A DNA stretch of 64,000 nt from Neckera pumila (taxonomy: Eukaryota; Streptophyta; Bryopsida; Hypnales; Neckeraceae). The stretch covers positions 6,898,065 to 6,962,064 of the forward strand of contig OZ018416.1 in the NCBI GenBank assembly GCA_963969595.1, given 5' to 3'. Made by a program: the position numbers and the translations under genes. Positions 11,376-22,593 of the stretch are shown here, one piece after another. Under the pieces are notes generated by a model. It made no database searches and was not told the DNA's origin. It saw nothing but the letters and a program-made list of their open reading frames with translations. The number at the start of each line of letters is the position of its first letter. Position 1 is the first letter of the stretch.

Positions 11376-14300
11376 TTGAATCTGCATCTAATTTTTTTTT
11401 CTGCTTTTTTTGTCATGGCATTCAAAGAGGTGACAAATTTGCCCTCTTTCAAAGCTCAAGCTTCTCTTGATGCTAAGTACGCTCCTGTCATTCATAGAGG
11501 AAAATTCCTGCATGAACAAGCATCAAAATCCAGTTTTTCTCAGAGGAGAGAGGCTGGTGATAAGAATCTAGACTTATGGCTCGAGGGATCTTTGTATCCA
11601 CGGGGTCCAGTGACAGAAAAGCGTCCTAGGTTGAATTGTTTGAAAGACTTGTTAGAATTCTTGGGAGAGGGTGAGAATGGTTTGCTTGGCTATGTGAAGA
11701 ACCTTGAAGGAAATTGCAATAATAATCTTCAGCTCTAGCAATATGTCGTCAAAATTCTACGTCTGAAAGACTATATTTTAAATTTACAACGTCAAGCTGA
11801 TAGTCAAGAAATCTGGTTGCATGAAATTCCACGATTAGAGGAACAAGTCGCATGCCTTGAAGGTTTTAGAAGTATGAGCGATGAATGACTGCACACCTTG
11901 CAAATTGTGTTTAGTCAAGAGCAGTTGAGTCACAAAATTGATATTGATAATCTTGTACAAACTCATTCAGAAGCATTGCAACCAATTTGGGGGGGAGCTT
12001 GCAAAAACCAAAGCCTCTCTAAAGAAAATGGTTGACAAATTTTCTAGACTACAGAAAAAAACTCTTGGACATTGGAGTCAAGTTAGAAAACGGAGAGATC
12101 TTTCCACCTTGTCACAAATTGGAGGTCACGCCAAGGCTTTGAAGCAACTCACCTATACGCTTGTAGGATCAGAGACTGTGAGAATTGTGCAGGAGAGGAA
12201 TAATGCAGAAGGATGATTGGGGCGGCTGCATGGTGATGAGGCATCGCAAGTTCAGAGTGGTCGAATTTTTGCGAGCATATTGTCACAAACATAGGTGGAA
12301 ACTATGTTGAATGACCCAAAGTTGAGTAGGCAAGGTGTGCAACTTGCAAATCGGTACATGCAAAAAATTAGAGAGAATATGCAGCCTGAACACATATTGG
12401 AGACATGTGATCAAAATGCCATCATACACAGTGGATATAGTGCCTTGTACAAGCCATTCAGCGGGGCAATCAGGCAGCCAGTCAAGGACTTCATGTTTCA
12501 GCGTTGCCAAATCCGCATCAACTCTCACTGTTGCGAAGAAAAATGAATGACAATCTTGAGGACTTAATCGGCTAGCATTCCCACATTGACAACACCCTTA
12601 TCATTCCATTATAATAAAAAGGATACCTAAGCTAATCGGGGCTGAGGAAAACGGACAACTCCTAAAGGTGTCAAAAATAGGAGAATTCAAAGTTGAATGG
12701 CATCTTGTAGGAGATATGAAATCCATTAAATGTATGTATGGCTTAAAGCAAGGTGCAAATACTAAACACTCATGCATCTATTGCATGCAAAAACGGACAA
12801 AACCGGTAGTTATCAGTGCTAATGAAGCTCGGCAATTACTAAGCAAAAGGTCAAGCTCATGGGATGGGGGATTATCTTAAGGTCAGTACATCCAAAACCT
12901 GTATTGGGTGCTAGGGGACTTGGGCAATGGAATCCAGTTCTTCCTATTCCGATAGACAAGGTTTACATTTGTACGTTACATGCACTTAATCGGATTGTTG
13001 AAAAGATCCTTCACCTTCACTTTATGTTCATATGGACCATACAAGATAAAAAAAAGTGTAGATACAAGCAATTGAAGATATGTAGAGAGTTCTTTCAGCC
13101 ATTGGAGCTCATGGCGGGAATGTGTTAATCTTCAAAGATGCAGACTTGTCTGGCAAAAGTAATGACGTCCCAGTCTTTCTTGAGCTCACTGCTCTAAGAC
13201 CTTCCAAAAAAGTACACTACCAGGGGGGTCAGAGAAGGTATGGATGGACATCATCCAAGCTACAAAAAATTTCATGAATGGTGGAAGCCGATAGGAGAAA
13301 CCAACTCATGATGTGGGAAGCTCTCAATGAATTGCGAGTATATTTCATGAAGCTCACCCTAACGGATAATCAAAGGCATGACTTTAAATCCAAAGTTGAA
13401 AATTGGGATCAATTGTTTGTGCTGTGTTTTGGTGAACACCACGTGACACAGTACATGGTAAGCACCCTAACTATGGCAATGTATTTCAAATATGACAATG
13501 TATTTCAAATTTTTCTCCACATCCATGTAATGCTGAACATGCAGCTTCTTGCATCAGCTACTAGTGCTAGCAGCAATTTTATTGAAATTAAGCTAAATTT
13601 CTAACAGTCTATTCACTCCTTTCTTATTTGTTGACTATAGCATGTGTTGGTGAGACATTGTCCATGGTTTGTTGATCAATGGGGATCATTATTGATTTGG
13701 TCATGTCAAGCTATGGAGAAGTCACACCACGAGGCAAAGGCGGCTTACTAGAGACACACTCAGCATTCGGGCGCATATGACAAAAGTGCCCTTCTGCAGA
13801 CATTCAAACATTGGTATCGCATAATTAGCCACTGTTTACGAAACAAAGATGTAATAGAATAGACAATGAACCAGCACTAGATGAGATTCGGGGGTCTTGG
13901 AGGGCTTCAAGTTCCTTGCTATCCGCTGTGTTCCCAAACTGTGGGAACGCAATTGCAGCAGTTGGCTGACGTGGCATAGTAATTGCCACGTCATTTTTTG
14001 AAAAAAAATAATAATTTTTTTTTTTTTGCTTAAAAGGCTATTTTGGTATATTTTTATTTTTATTTTTTATTTTTTGAAAAAAATAAATTCTGACACACCC
14101 GTATTGGACTACCGGCGTTCACTGAATCTGGGCAGATCAGGGAACGGGCCTGAAACGGCCCTCCAAGACCCCTGAATATCATCTAATGTGGTCAATACAA
14201 ATGATATTGAAGGTGAAATACAAGCTAGGCGTGAAAGGTACTTTGCTTCTAGTATTGCTGTACACTGGGCTAAATGGAGGGCTAACTACATCCGGATAGG

Positions 14301-14376
14301 ATCCCATTGGATGCCAAACCAACCTTCAAACAGTGAGCCCTCATTGGTTCAACCTATAGAAAACAACAGTATGTAG
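11376..14376 (+). pseudogene. decayed transposase-like gene with at least one intron
   Basis: Coding-like pieces line up on one strand with stops and frame changes between them: 11376-11738 (ends with a stop), 11739-11885 (reads RLEEQVACLEGF), 11938-12216, 12294-12546, 12668-12880, 12859-13128, about 13116-13457, 13641-13850 and 14188-14376. The piece ending at 13457 (VTQYM) is followed by a GTAAGC donor, and an acceptor at 13640 resumes with HVLVRHCPWFVDQWGSLL. Suggestive residues are GDMK at about 12712, a CIYC pair near 12775, HALNRIVEK near 12980 and AMEKSHHEAKA near 13715. This D / Cys-pair / His / Glu layout resembles DDE-type transposases with a zinc ribbon, but I cannot name the family. 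A MITE at 13875-14190 splits the 3' part. The gene is certainly broken. Confidence 0.55.
13875..14190. mobile_element. MITE with about 30-bp inverted ends, inserted in the transposase-like gene
   Basis: The left end (agat-gagattcgggggtcttgg-agggc) is matched by the right end (gccctccaagacccctga-atatcatct), with TAGATGA-type termini. Related copies lie at 20960-21257 and 50122-50403. All three carry a ccacgtcag/cacgtca-like word and a long run of T/A in the middle. Coding-like sequence on each side of it shows that it broke the host element. Confidence 0.75.
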
Positions 14377-14691
14377 TTCTGAACTTTGAAGTTCATAGTT
14401 TAATGAAGCTAGTTCTACATTAACTTTCTGTATCATCTAATTGAATGATCCTTATTTGTTTGGGTGGCGCTACCTCATTTGTTGTATGGTTCTTCTCGTA
14501 TAGTTTGTTAATCTGTACAATACAGGGTCATCTCATCAACTGAATTTGAAATTGATTGAACAACTAATCTAAAACACATAGCAACATTTGATCAACTAAA
14601 TTTGAATCTGATTCAACAACTACTCTAATTCAACAACTACTCTAATTCAACAAGGCTAGTTCAATACTAATAAGGTTAGTAGCATCCATAC

Positions 14692-16195
14692 CTTTAGAGG
14701 TGTTTGTCCATCCTTGACTATGAAGAGGATGAAATCTTCTGTATTAGTCAGCCCAAGAGTGAATGTGAGCTCTTGTCAAACATTTGACAGCAACCAATCT
14801 TGTCTTACTTCAATCAGGCCTTGTGTGCTGCCAAATTTGTGTTGAAGTTCAATGATGTTTACATAACCAACTTGATCAATGAGAACCCATCTCCCCAATA
14901 CAAATTGTTGTCGATTATATTGGAAATTGGAATATAAAATAAATCGACCAATGTGAAAATGGAAGACAATTGATTTATGATCCACTTCACATTTGATCTT
15001 GTCCATTTCATGGATGACTTTACTGTCCCACCCATTGTCCATGAGTGATGCTAACAACTCCTCCGATACATCCTTGAACACAAATAATGTTGGTGTTCGA
15101 TGAATGCTGGATGCCACCGGAAACAAGTCTACCATTATTGGAATAGGTAGAAACCACTGTAGATGGGTCTGTCTGCTACCCGTATTAGATTTTATATAAA
15201 ACTGGAAGTCAATTCGCATGCGTGCTCTAAATGCTTCGGTGGTACATATGTCAGGTAAAGGCCAACTTCGATCGTCAAATGCAGAAAGTGGAATAGGCTC
15301 CAAGCGTCCATATTTTTGATTTCCCACCCGAGGATAATACATGGCATTGTAATAAAATAAACTGTTATGAAGCAATTCTCTGTAAGATTGCCCATTTCTT
15401 GCTGGTTCTCCAATGTTCAAGTGTACAACATATAGAACACCACTGAGGCTAGATGGATGAACCCAGTCCTCATAAATTGAAGGATACAGGTCTAAAAAAT
15501 GACCAATTGCTAAGTTAGTATAGAATCAAGGAAAGAAATAAACTGAAAATGACCAATTGCTAAGTTAGTATAGAATCAAGGAAAGAAATAAATTGAAAAT
15601 GACCAATTGCTTTCAAAAATGCATTAGACAGAGGATGTAACTTACAATTGCAGTATTGCATCCTCTTAATATAAGCAATTGCCCCACAGTATCTAGCTCT
15701 AATTGTCAATACTAATAGGCATGTTGTACCAACACCTCAGAAACAACAGCAGAACTGCTAGCAGAAACACTGAATTGGAACTGAAGAATCTTGGCTTTCC
15801 ATGCTCCATCTATACTTGAAGAACCTCCGTGTTTCATTGTGTCCTTGGAATGACCGCCTCTCTTTCCAGATATTAGTGTTATCCACCCATTCACTTCAAA
15901 TCGTTGTGGAATGAACTCTCCACTCTTGTCAATTTGGTTGTATAGAACCACAGAGGGAACAATAGATTTGGTAAACAAAGACTAAACAAGAGAAGGCGAC
16001 ATGCACCTATCCACCTGTCCTTTTTTGCTTTTTCGCATGTGGTGCAAGACCATTGAGTTCAAATTGTAAGGCCATGCAATCATGATGGTGCCAAGAGGGA
16101 CGAGTCCATTCATTGGTCAGAACCCCGTTCAACATGTGGTGTGGTAGTTTGCATGCTAAGCTGTACAATACTTTTCCATAGTTGGGCAGGGAGAC
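14692..16195 (-). pseudogene. unrecognised multi-exon gene facing the transposase relic; one in-frame stop
   Basis: Three coding-like blocks are visible on the minus strand. Block 1 (about 16195-16009) reads LPNYGKVLYSLACKLPHHML and NEWTRPSWHHHDC. Block 2 (about 15980-15724) follows a good acceptor (ttctcttgtttag) and reads IVPSVVLYNQIDKSGEFIPQ and GWITLISGKRGGHSK. Block 3 (15491-14692) follows attttttag and reads YPSIYEDWVHPSSLSGVLYV, GQSYRELLHNSLFYYNAMYY and HFHIGRFILYSNFQYNRQQF. Block 3 has a TGA at 14778-14776, after which the same frame stays coding-like (LTFTLGLTNTEDFILFIVKD) up to a GTATGG donor near 14690. The block 1-2 junction does not keep phase with the donors I can see. No family is recognised. 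Its convergent placement beside the decayed transposase suggests a second gene of the same element. It is probably inactive. Confidence 0.5.
15501..15613. repeat. 50-bp tandem repeat, 2.2 copies, inside an apparent intron
   Basis: The unit beginning gaccaattgctaagttag starts at 15501, 15551 and 15601. The first two copies differ at one position or so, and the third is only the first bases. It lies between blocks 2 and 3 of the minus-strand gene. Confidence 0.85.
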
Positions 16196-16240
16196 TAGTG
16201 AGCCAAATTGGTAACTAAACTCACAACCCAGTCATGGGTC

Positions 16241-17223
16241 CACTATAAGAAATTGGCCTTTTTTGTAATGTTTGAAAAAACGTCGTATGATGTCCGGTTT
16301 GACATGTCTGAGAGTCAACATAGATGTCACCTAAAATTGCGTCATAGAAAACAAGCAAAAAACGTCTGGTGTTTTAAAAAAACGTGCCAATTTCTGGCTT
16401 GTTTTTTTCTAACGTTTTACAAAACAAGGTCTTCCAAGCTTACAAAATGAAAGCACGTGGAGGCCACATAGGCAAAATTTTCATCCACGCAGGGCCACGT
16501 AGGCAACTTTTTCATCCACAGAGGGCTACGTAGGCAACTTTTTTTTCCAGCCCATTTTTTTCATCTATCCATTTTTCTTCATCCAACCCATTTTTCATCC
16601 AATCTATTTTTCATCCAGCCCATTTTTTTTCATCCAATCCATTTTTTAAAAACTAATTAGTCAATAGAAATTAATCAATAAAATTATGCAATAAAAAAAA
16701 AGTAGAATCCACCAAGAATTTAAAAAAAACTTACCATTTATCATCAAATTTATCTTGATGACATAATTACGTGAAAATGAAGATTTTCAGGGTCATATTT
16801 GTACCCATTTTTTGTCCATGGTGAGACAAACAATATGGGATAATTAGCCTACGTTGTCTCAGATGTCCAATCCGACATCCAACCCGTTGTTCCAAACATT
16901 TGGCCCGAGGTTCATCCATCCATTTTTAATTTTTTTTCCAAAATATGCCACGTAGCTGCCCTTTTCCAAGTCTACTTGCTGACGTGGCAGCTTCTGTTGT
17001 ATGCGACGTTATATAAAATCATGGCCACGTTGCAGTTGACATCATCACAAACGTAGCCATCTACAATGATTTAGTCGCGTTTTTTGCAAAACACTTACAC
17101 GTTTCTGCAAAACACGTACATGTTTCTGCAAAACATGTATATGTTTTTTAGAACATCTGATGTTTGAAAAAACATGACGCGTTTTTGGCTAAACGCCGCC
17201 AAAAATAGGCTTTTCTTATAGTG
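16241..17223. mobile_element. non-autonomous CACTA (En/Spm-like) element with GTC duplication
   Basis: Termini are CACTATAAGAAATTGGCC and the inverted AGGCTTTTCTTATAGTG. They are flanked by GTC at 16238-16240 and 17224-17226, a 3-bp duplication as expected for CACTA elements. The interior has three copies of an approximately 39-bp unit (16455-16545: cacgtaggcaa...catccac), a run of catttttcatccaa-type repeats to 16650, and a terminal array of tttctgcaaaacac-gta units at 17095-17150. These could be subterminal transposase-binding repeats. No transposase is encoded. It sits just upstream of the unrecognised minus-strand gene. Confidence 0.88.
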
Positions 17224-17870
17224 GTCCATTTTTTTTGTAATGCGGACAAGCCTCTTGCGGAGGTAAAGCCTAGGGTGAATGTAAAAAAAAGACCCCCTAT
17301 TTAGTGCCATCTTTGTTAAAATGTTAACCCCTCTCCTAGAGTAGCTAATTTGGGACCTATGATTGGAAATATGAATTCAAAATTTGCAAAAAAAATAATG
17401 CTTAGCAAATAAAACGTTCTTGTGTTTTCCCCAGGGTAAAATAGGAGGGACAAAACGGCCTCCGTATAAGGTAGGGGGTTGTAAAAGCGCCCTTTTTCTA
17501 AAAGTGATCTGGTACATTTTGCCTCTAATATGTACCAGAAGTGTACATTTCAAGAGGGGTTGCGTTTAGAAACCACTATGTTTTCAACTTCAAAAATTCG
17601 TAACTAACTCCACAACATAACATTCAGTAGCCTTCAGAGAGGCTGCCTTTCCCTCTCTACAATCCTCATCCACAAAATTCATCCTCACATAATTAATGTA
17701 AACTTGAGTACCAGAATAGTGGCAATACATTATAGTATATTCCACTTTCTTTTATTAATTTTAGAACCAGACATACAAATCAACAAACATTTGTAGAAAA
17801 AGATGTTGGCAAAGAATCCAATGAGTACGGTAATGCATTACAACTATTTGCCATCAATAACAAATTTTGG
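17224..17870. other. spacer with a partial R2 repeat
   Basis: 17480-17620 matches the start of dispersed repeat R2 (tgtacatttcaagagg, then ccactatgttttcaacttc, then aactaactccacaac). The rest is unassigned AT-rich DNA. Confidence 0.45.
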
Positions 17871-18496
17871 GTTTCCAAGTGAAAAAACAATTCTATATAT
17901 ACACATAGGGTGGTAGGAGGTAGAACAACCCATGTGGAATAAATAAATTAGAATTTGTAGTTTCTCAAGCACTCATAGTTAAGTCAAAAACAAAGAATTG
18001 TGTTAAAAGTAGAATTTTAGACCTCATTTAGGCATAGTAAAATAACTTTTCTCAAACAACTTTGAACTAAAAAAAGTTGGTGAATGAATATAAGTTTCAC
18101 CTCCAAAAATCCGTTTGGCATTTTGAATATCCTATCAAAATTTATGGACAAATTTTAAAGAAGGATTGGAATGGACAGTTTTCTTCAACATTTTTAAAAA
18201 CCCTCTCTCAAATTTGCCCATAACTTTTGATTGGAAATTCAAAACGCCAAACGGATTTTTGGAGGTTAAACTTATCTTCATTCATCAACTGTTTTTAGTT
18301 CAAAGTTATTTGAGAAAGGTTATTGTACTATGCCTACATGAGGTCTAAAATTCTACTTTTAACACAATTTTTTGTTTTTGACTTAACTATGAATGCTTGA
18401 GAAACTACAAATTCTAGTTTATTTATCCCACATGGGTTGTTCTACCTCCTACCACCCCATGTGTATATGAAGAGCTTCTCTTGTCACTTGAGAAAC
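17871..18496. repeat. long foldback (inverted repeat) element, arms about 290 bp
   Basis: The left arm 17871-about 18160 and right arm about 18195-18496 are reverse complements with scattered mismatches. Matching blocks include ggtggtaggaggtagaacaa / ttgttctacctcctaccacc and ctccaaaaatccgtttggc / gccaaacggatttttggag. The loop is about 35-45 bp. No protein is encoded; the 60-residue frame inside is an arm artefact. A transcript from either strand would fold into a long hairpin. I could not define a target duplication. Confidence 0.88.
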
Positions 18497-18802
18497 ATGA
18501 ATGACAATCACATCAAAGTGATGTAATTAAAGCATAAAGATAATTGATCTCTATAAATTGATTGCCATTTTGAATAAGTTTGCTATTTTATTCACAATTT
18601 TATTTCAAATTACTTAATTTGCCATTGACCCCAATGTGCAGCTGTGACCTTGTAACTGACCCAAGAACCTTGCTGAGTTCTGACAAGTTTTGCCAAGTGT
18701 CTTTATAATTACTGATTTGGTGTGGAAGCTATTACACCATTTCATCCCTCGGATGAAATGATGTGATATATCCCACATCATTCCATCTGGGCTACCAAAT
18801 GT

Positions 18803-18930
18803 TAGAAAGGTCCAAAAAATATGAAACGACTTGGATTAGATGTCAATTACATTTTTCTTACCACAAAAATTTACTGATAATTATTTTAAGCAGTTGAGCT
18901 TCCCCCAAAATGCAAATCAGCTCTTCAAGG
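18803..18930 (+). repeat. R2 repeat fragment beside a MITE
   Basis: ggtccaaaaaatatgaaacg, the ttggattagatgtcaatt region and aaatcagctctt match R2 copies at 4780-4892 and 23765-23866. The match stops near the MITE starting at 18956. Confidence 0.7.
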
Positions 18931-18955
18931 ATCGCTTTTGTAGCCCCCTACCTTA

Positions 18956-19346
18956 GAGCAACCCTATAGCAACGCGCCAAAGGTAGTCAACACGGGCAAT
19001 GAGCGGGTCGTGGCTTGGAAATTGCCCCATGGCACGCACACCAAGTGAAAAAACATGCTCGGCCATCGCCAAAATGAAGAGGACACAGGCAAATGGAGAG
19101 TCTTGAACGGGCTCGCCAAGCAATTAAATAATCTTTTGAGTCTCACCTTTTGAAAGGTTCTCTTCAAAAGTTGAAGAGATTCTTTTAAAAATAATAAAAC
19201 AGGAAATTTGGAGCACCTTTTAACCACTTGGCGAGTCTTCCCACGGAACTGTGACTCTTCAATCGAAATGGTGGCAGGCCAAACAACAAGATTTCCTTGT
19301 TAGGCGTTTGGCGCCCTTGTTGTGCGCATTAGCTATGGGGTTGCTC
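18956..19346. mobile_element. PIF/Harbinger-like MITE with TTA duplication (391 bp)
   Basis: Ends GAGCAACCCTATAGC and the inverted gctatggggttgctc differ at one base. TTA flanks both sides (18953-18955 and 19347-19349). The interior includes two GC-rich gene-like patches (ggcgagtc / gcgccc), but no gene is supportable. Confidence 0.82.
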
Positions 19347-19349
19347 TTA

Positions 19350-20238
19350 CAGAGGCTTGTCATCAGGGCTTCTTTTTCTGGCAAAATTTCGCCAAATTCT
19401 GCCAAATCTGGCCACGAGGGCTCTGTCCCTCCCAAAACTGGCATGTGCTTCGCTGCCAAAGGGGAGGACACTGGTCCAAAAAAAAAAGCTCTGCTTGTCA
19501 TACAACTATAAGCTCCACCCGGCTGCGGCTGCCTGTGGGGAACAACTGGTCCCATGTGTCAGTGTTGACGACAGGATATCATTCTGGTTGAAAGTTTGTT
19601 CATCACCTTGAGTTGAGTTGCTTGAATGGCAGGGTTGGTGGCTTGGTGCATCCTTCCATTGCATTTCATAATTATGGTGATCCACCTTCTCAGGTAGAAC
19701 GGAACTGGGTCGTTGTATGCTGGGCCCTGCCCTGCCCTGCCCTGGGTTTCAGCATGACAAAGAGGGAACCTGCTTCACAACAGCCACCAGCAAATTCAAA
19801 GGACCTGATGTACTGGGCTTGGGCATTGCCTGGGGATCCCAAAGATTTGTACACAGGCCGGCAGACTCTGAGGAAGTTTTTGCTTGCTATGGTATGGAAT
19901 CACACTTTGGAAGAGGTACTGTGGTTGGTACCAGAGTTTAATTTTTCGTTTTTGGAAAAGTGCTGAAATGGCCACATACGAGAAAATGATGTAGCCAAAT
20001 ATTTTAGTATTCATCTATATTTGGATAGAATTATCTTTTCATCCACATATTTGGATGACTTTCATTTAAATTTGGCAGTTTCATCCAAATTTAAAAAAAA
20101 GATTGGAGCAATTTGGCAGTATCATCCAATGTTTCTTCAAATTTTTCCTATAGGCTTGATGCAGCCCATTTTTTTTTGAGGCATTTGGGCCTCATAAGGC
20201 ACAAAAGAAAAAAAGTGGTTGGTATAGTAGAACCTTTC
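19350..20238. other. unassigned, locally GC-richer DNA
   Basis: Several overlapping open frames exist (19613-19966 and others), but none shows a domain or splice-consistent structure. At 20050-20150 a short motif (ttggcagt-tcatccaa) repeats. Confidence 0.3.
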
Positions 20239-20241
20239 CTA

Positions 20242-20626
20242 GAGCATCACCACCCATTCCCCGCAAACATGGCTCGGGGAATGAGGTGGCCAGGGCCCTG
20301 CTCCTTCCGGGCCGCTTCCATGCGCTACCCATTCACAAGGAAGCGCACACGCCAAAACAAGACAAACTCATGTATTAATGACTTGTCATAACCAAGTTCT
20401 AATTGATTAGAAAAAGTTAAGAAATGGCCCACTAATCAACAAAGCCAACAGGATCAAGGCCCAAGTCAAAGCTTGGCGGGGACGGGGAGCTAGTGTTTAG
20501 AAAGCTCATTTTAGAGTGACCGGTCTTCTTTTGTCCCTTTCCCATGAATGGGAGGCTTGCTTTTTCTTCCTAGCCCTTGCCCAAAATCCGGCCCGGAAGC
20601 TTGGCAGTGAATGGGTGGCAATGCTC
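20242..20626. mobile_element. PIF/Harbinger-like MITE (385 bp)
   Basis: Left end GAGCATCACCACCCATTCCC pairs with the right end agtgaatgggtggcaatgctc. The flanks are CTA on the left and TTA on the right. It abuts the next MITE and shares its TTA. Confidence 0.75.
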
Positions 20627-20629
20627 TTA

Positions 20630-21412
20630 GACCATCTGCAATGCAAGAGCGATGAAAAGGCCCTGCAAGCGCAGATCGCGGGTTGTTCCATGAGGCCTCT
20701 ACATTACTGATTCTTTCTTTGGAAAATTTGACCCAATGCAAAGCCAGCAATCTAAACGTGAAATGACTTTTTGGTATTATAAAAAAAAAAGAAAAAAAGA
20801 ATCTACATTAAAAAAAGGACTTTTTATGCAAACAAGGAAGGTTGAATTGATTAGCGCACATACCAATAAACTTTTCTTGCCATCCATTGGGTACTACTGC
20901 TTTTTGTCATGATGACTCTCACAAATCAACTTGCCAAGAGTTTTCCCGGGGTAGGCAAAACATTAGAGGGGATTTGGTCCTCCTAAAGGGCTGCGAGTTC
21001 CCGACTGCAGGAAACACGCTGCTCTGCGCCACAATAGCATAGCGCAACAATGTGACGTGGCTGAACTTCAACCACGTCACTTTTTCTTTTTCTTTTTCAT
21101 TTTTTTCTTTTCTTTTTCATTTTTTTCATTTATTTCAGAAGCAAAAAAATGATAATTAGGGTTCTAACAGCAGCCCAACGTTCCTTCCCTACATCGGGAA
21201 CAGATTGGGGAATGGGCCTGAAACAACCGTTTACTACCTCCAAATAATATCTAATGTGACAAAGTATGCCAATCCCGGGGGGTCGCATACCAAGGCCATG
21301 AAAGTAGAGGTCTCCATACCAGTTGCATTCGAGCACAATTTAAAATAAAAATTATTGTCCGTCCTGCTTAGTGCCGATACTGTGCATAGTGCCAGTTGCA
21401 TTGCAGATGGTC
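20630..21412. mobile_element. MITE with GACCATCTGCAATGCAA ends and TTA duplication (783 bp)
   Basis: GACCATCTGCAATGCAA at 20630 is matched by TTGCATTGCAGATGGTC ending at 21412. TTA is at 20627-20629 and 21413-21415. A smaller MITE (20960-21257) is nested inside it. It is non-coding. Confidence 0.88.
20960..21257. mobile_element. nested MITE of the TAGATGA-ended family (298 bp)
   Basis: Ends are ACATTAGA and TCTAATGT. The interior matches the element at 13875-14190: a gggctgcgagttcc-type start, a cgtggctgaac/cacgtcac core, a T-rich middle and gggcctgaaac near the right end. It is inserted within the 20630-21412 MITE. Confidence 0.7.
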
Positions 21413-21415
21413 TTA

Positions 21416-22473
21416 GAGCATACAATGTACCAAAAAGTGGTTGCACACACATTGGGAAGCCCCCCCGGTTGAGAAAAAAAAGAAGCCGTTGATTGTACGA
21501 AAAAATAAAATGAATCCCTCTTGCCTACCGTTGATGAGCTGCTAATGTCGCTTGAGAGACGGTTGGGCGGTTCCCCCTCAGACGCGTCTTCGTGATTGGA
21601 GCCCCATATTGTCTTCGTCTTCTTCTTCCTGGTCGAAGCCCCTCGCCCCTCTTCCTCTTCGTCTTCAAAAAGAGTCGAACAATCCTACACTGAAATACCC
21701 CGTGCTGCCAATAAATAGCCGTCGATGTAGAGCTATATAGGAAAAAAGTGAACAGTTAATGAAGCCACCCGGATTCTGATAGGATTTGGAGAATTTCAGC
21801 AATTTGGGGTGTAGCTGTTGTTTTGAATGCACCTTGGGGAGTTTTGTTGAATTTTTTGCAAACAGTGAATTGTAGGGTTTCAAATAGGCGAGCAATTGGT
21901 AAGCTTCTGCCTTAGAGAGTTCATGATTTTGACTTGATCGAGACCTGGAAATTGCCTTTGCTGACGTTGCCTTGGACGTTGGATCTTGAAATGAAAATCA
22001 TTGGCATGTTCATGTAGGCATTGTTGAGAGTTTAGGTGCCTGGCTTGTGGACATGGGCCGCGTGAGAATTTGGGTGGAGGTCGGGTTTGGACTTGGACGG
22101 TATGATTTGAGAATTTGTCGCATTTTCTTGTTTTTGGAATTTTGTACTTCAATTCCTTAATTTATAGAAATCGAGCTTGGAATGCCAACTAATTTCAACA
22201 GAAGGTGCAAATTCTTGCTGTTTGTTAGTATGTTTCCTCGTATGTTTGCGTTATTGTTTGATGCTTGAATTTTGGTGTGTACATTGTGTACAAGGTGCTT
22301 AGTGTGCTTAGTGTTGCCGTTTAGGTTTAGGTTTTTGTAATGTACAGAGTGTAAATTGTCAAAAGTACTCCTGGCTTGATCTAACCATCTTGTGTGTAAA
22401 TTGCAACTTAGTATGTGAATTTTGTTACATGCTTGCTTTTGTGAACTGTGAATTGAAAAAGTTTCTTTTGCAG
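21416..22473. other. possible 5' region and intron of a small gene
   Basis: A C/T-rich stretch at 21590-21670 resembles a plant 5' leader, followed by T-rich intron-like DNA up to a good acceptor at 22473. No start codon or exon here can be defended. Confidence 0.25.
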
Positions 22474-22593
22474 GGTGGTCATGTTGCAAAGCAAATGGTG
22501 ACACCAAATGCATTGGCTGGACTCCAGAGTCACTTTAAGTTATCAAGTTCTGACTTATCGATTTTGTTTGTAAGCTCTGAGTCTGCAAAATGA
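22474..22593 (+). CDS. possible terminal exon of an unknown gene
   Basis: After the acceptor gtttcttttgcag the frame reads GGHVAKQMVTPNALAGLQSH, continues about 19 more residues and stops with TGA at 22591-22593. A GTAAGC at about 22569 could instead be a donor. The composition looks more like protein than its surroundings, but no family is recognised and no upstream exon was found. Confidence 0.25.
   Translation, partial: GGHVAKQMVTPNALAGLQSHFKLSSSDLSILFVSSESAK

Noticed and set aside
19613..19966. 117-residue plus-strand frame
   Set aside because: No recognisable motif and several alternative open frames of the same quality in the same stretch.
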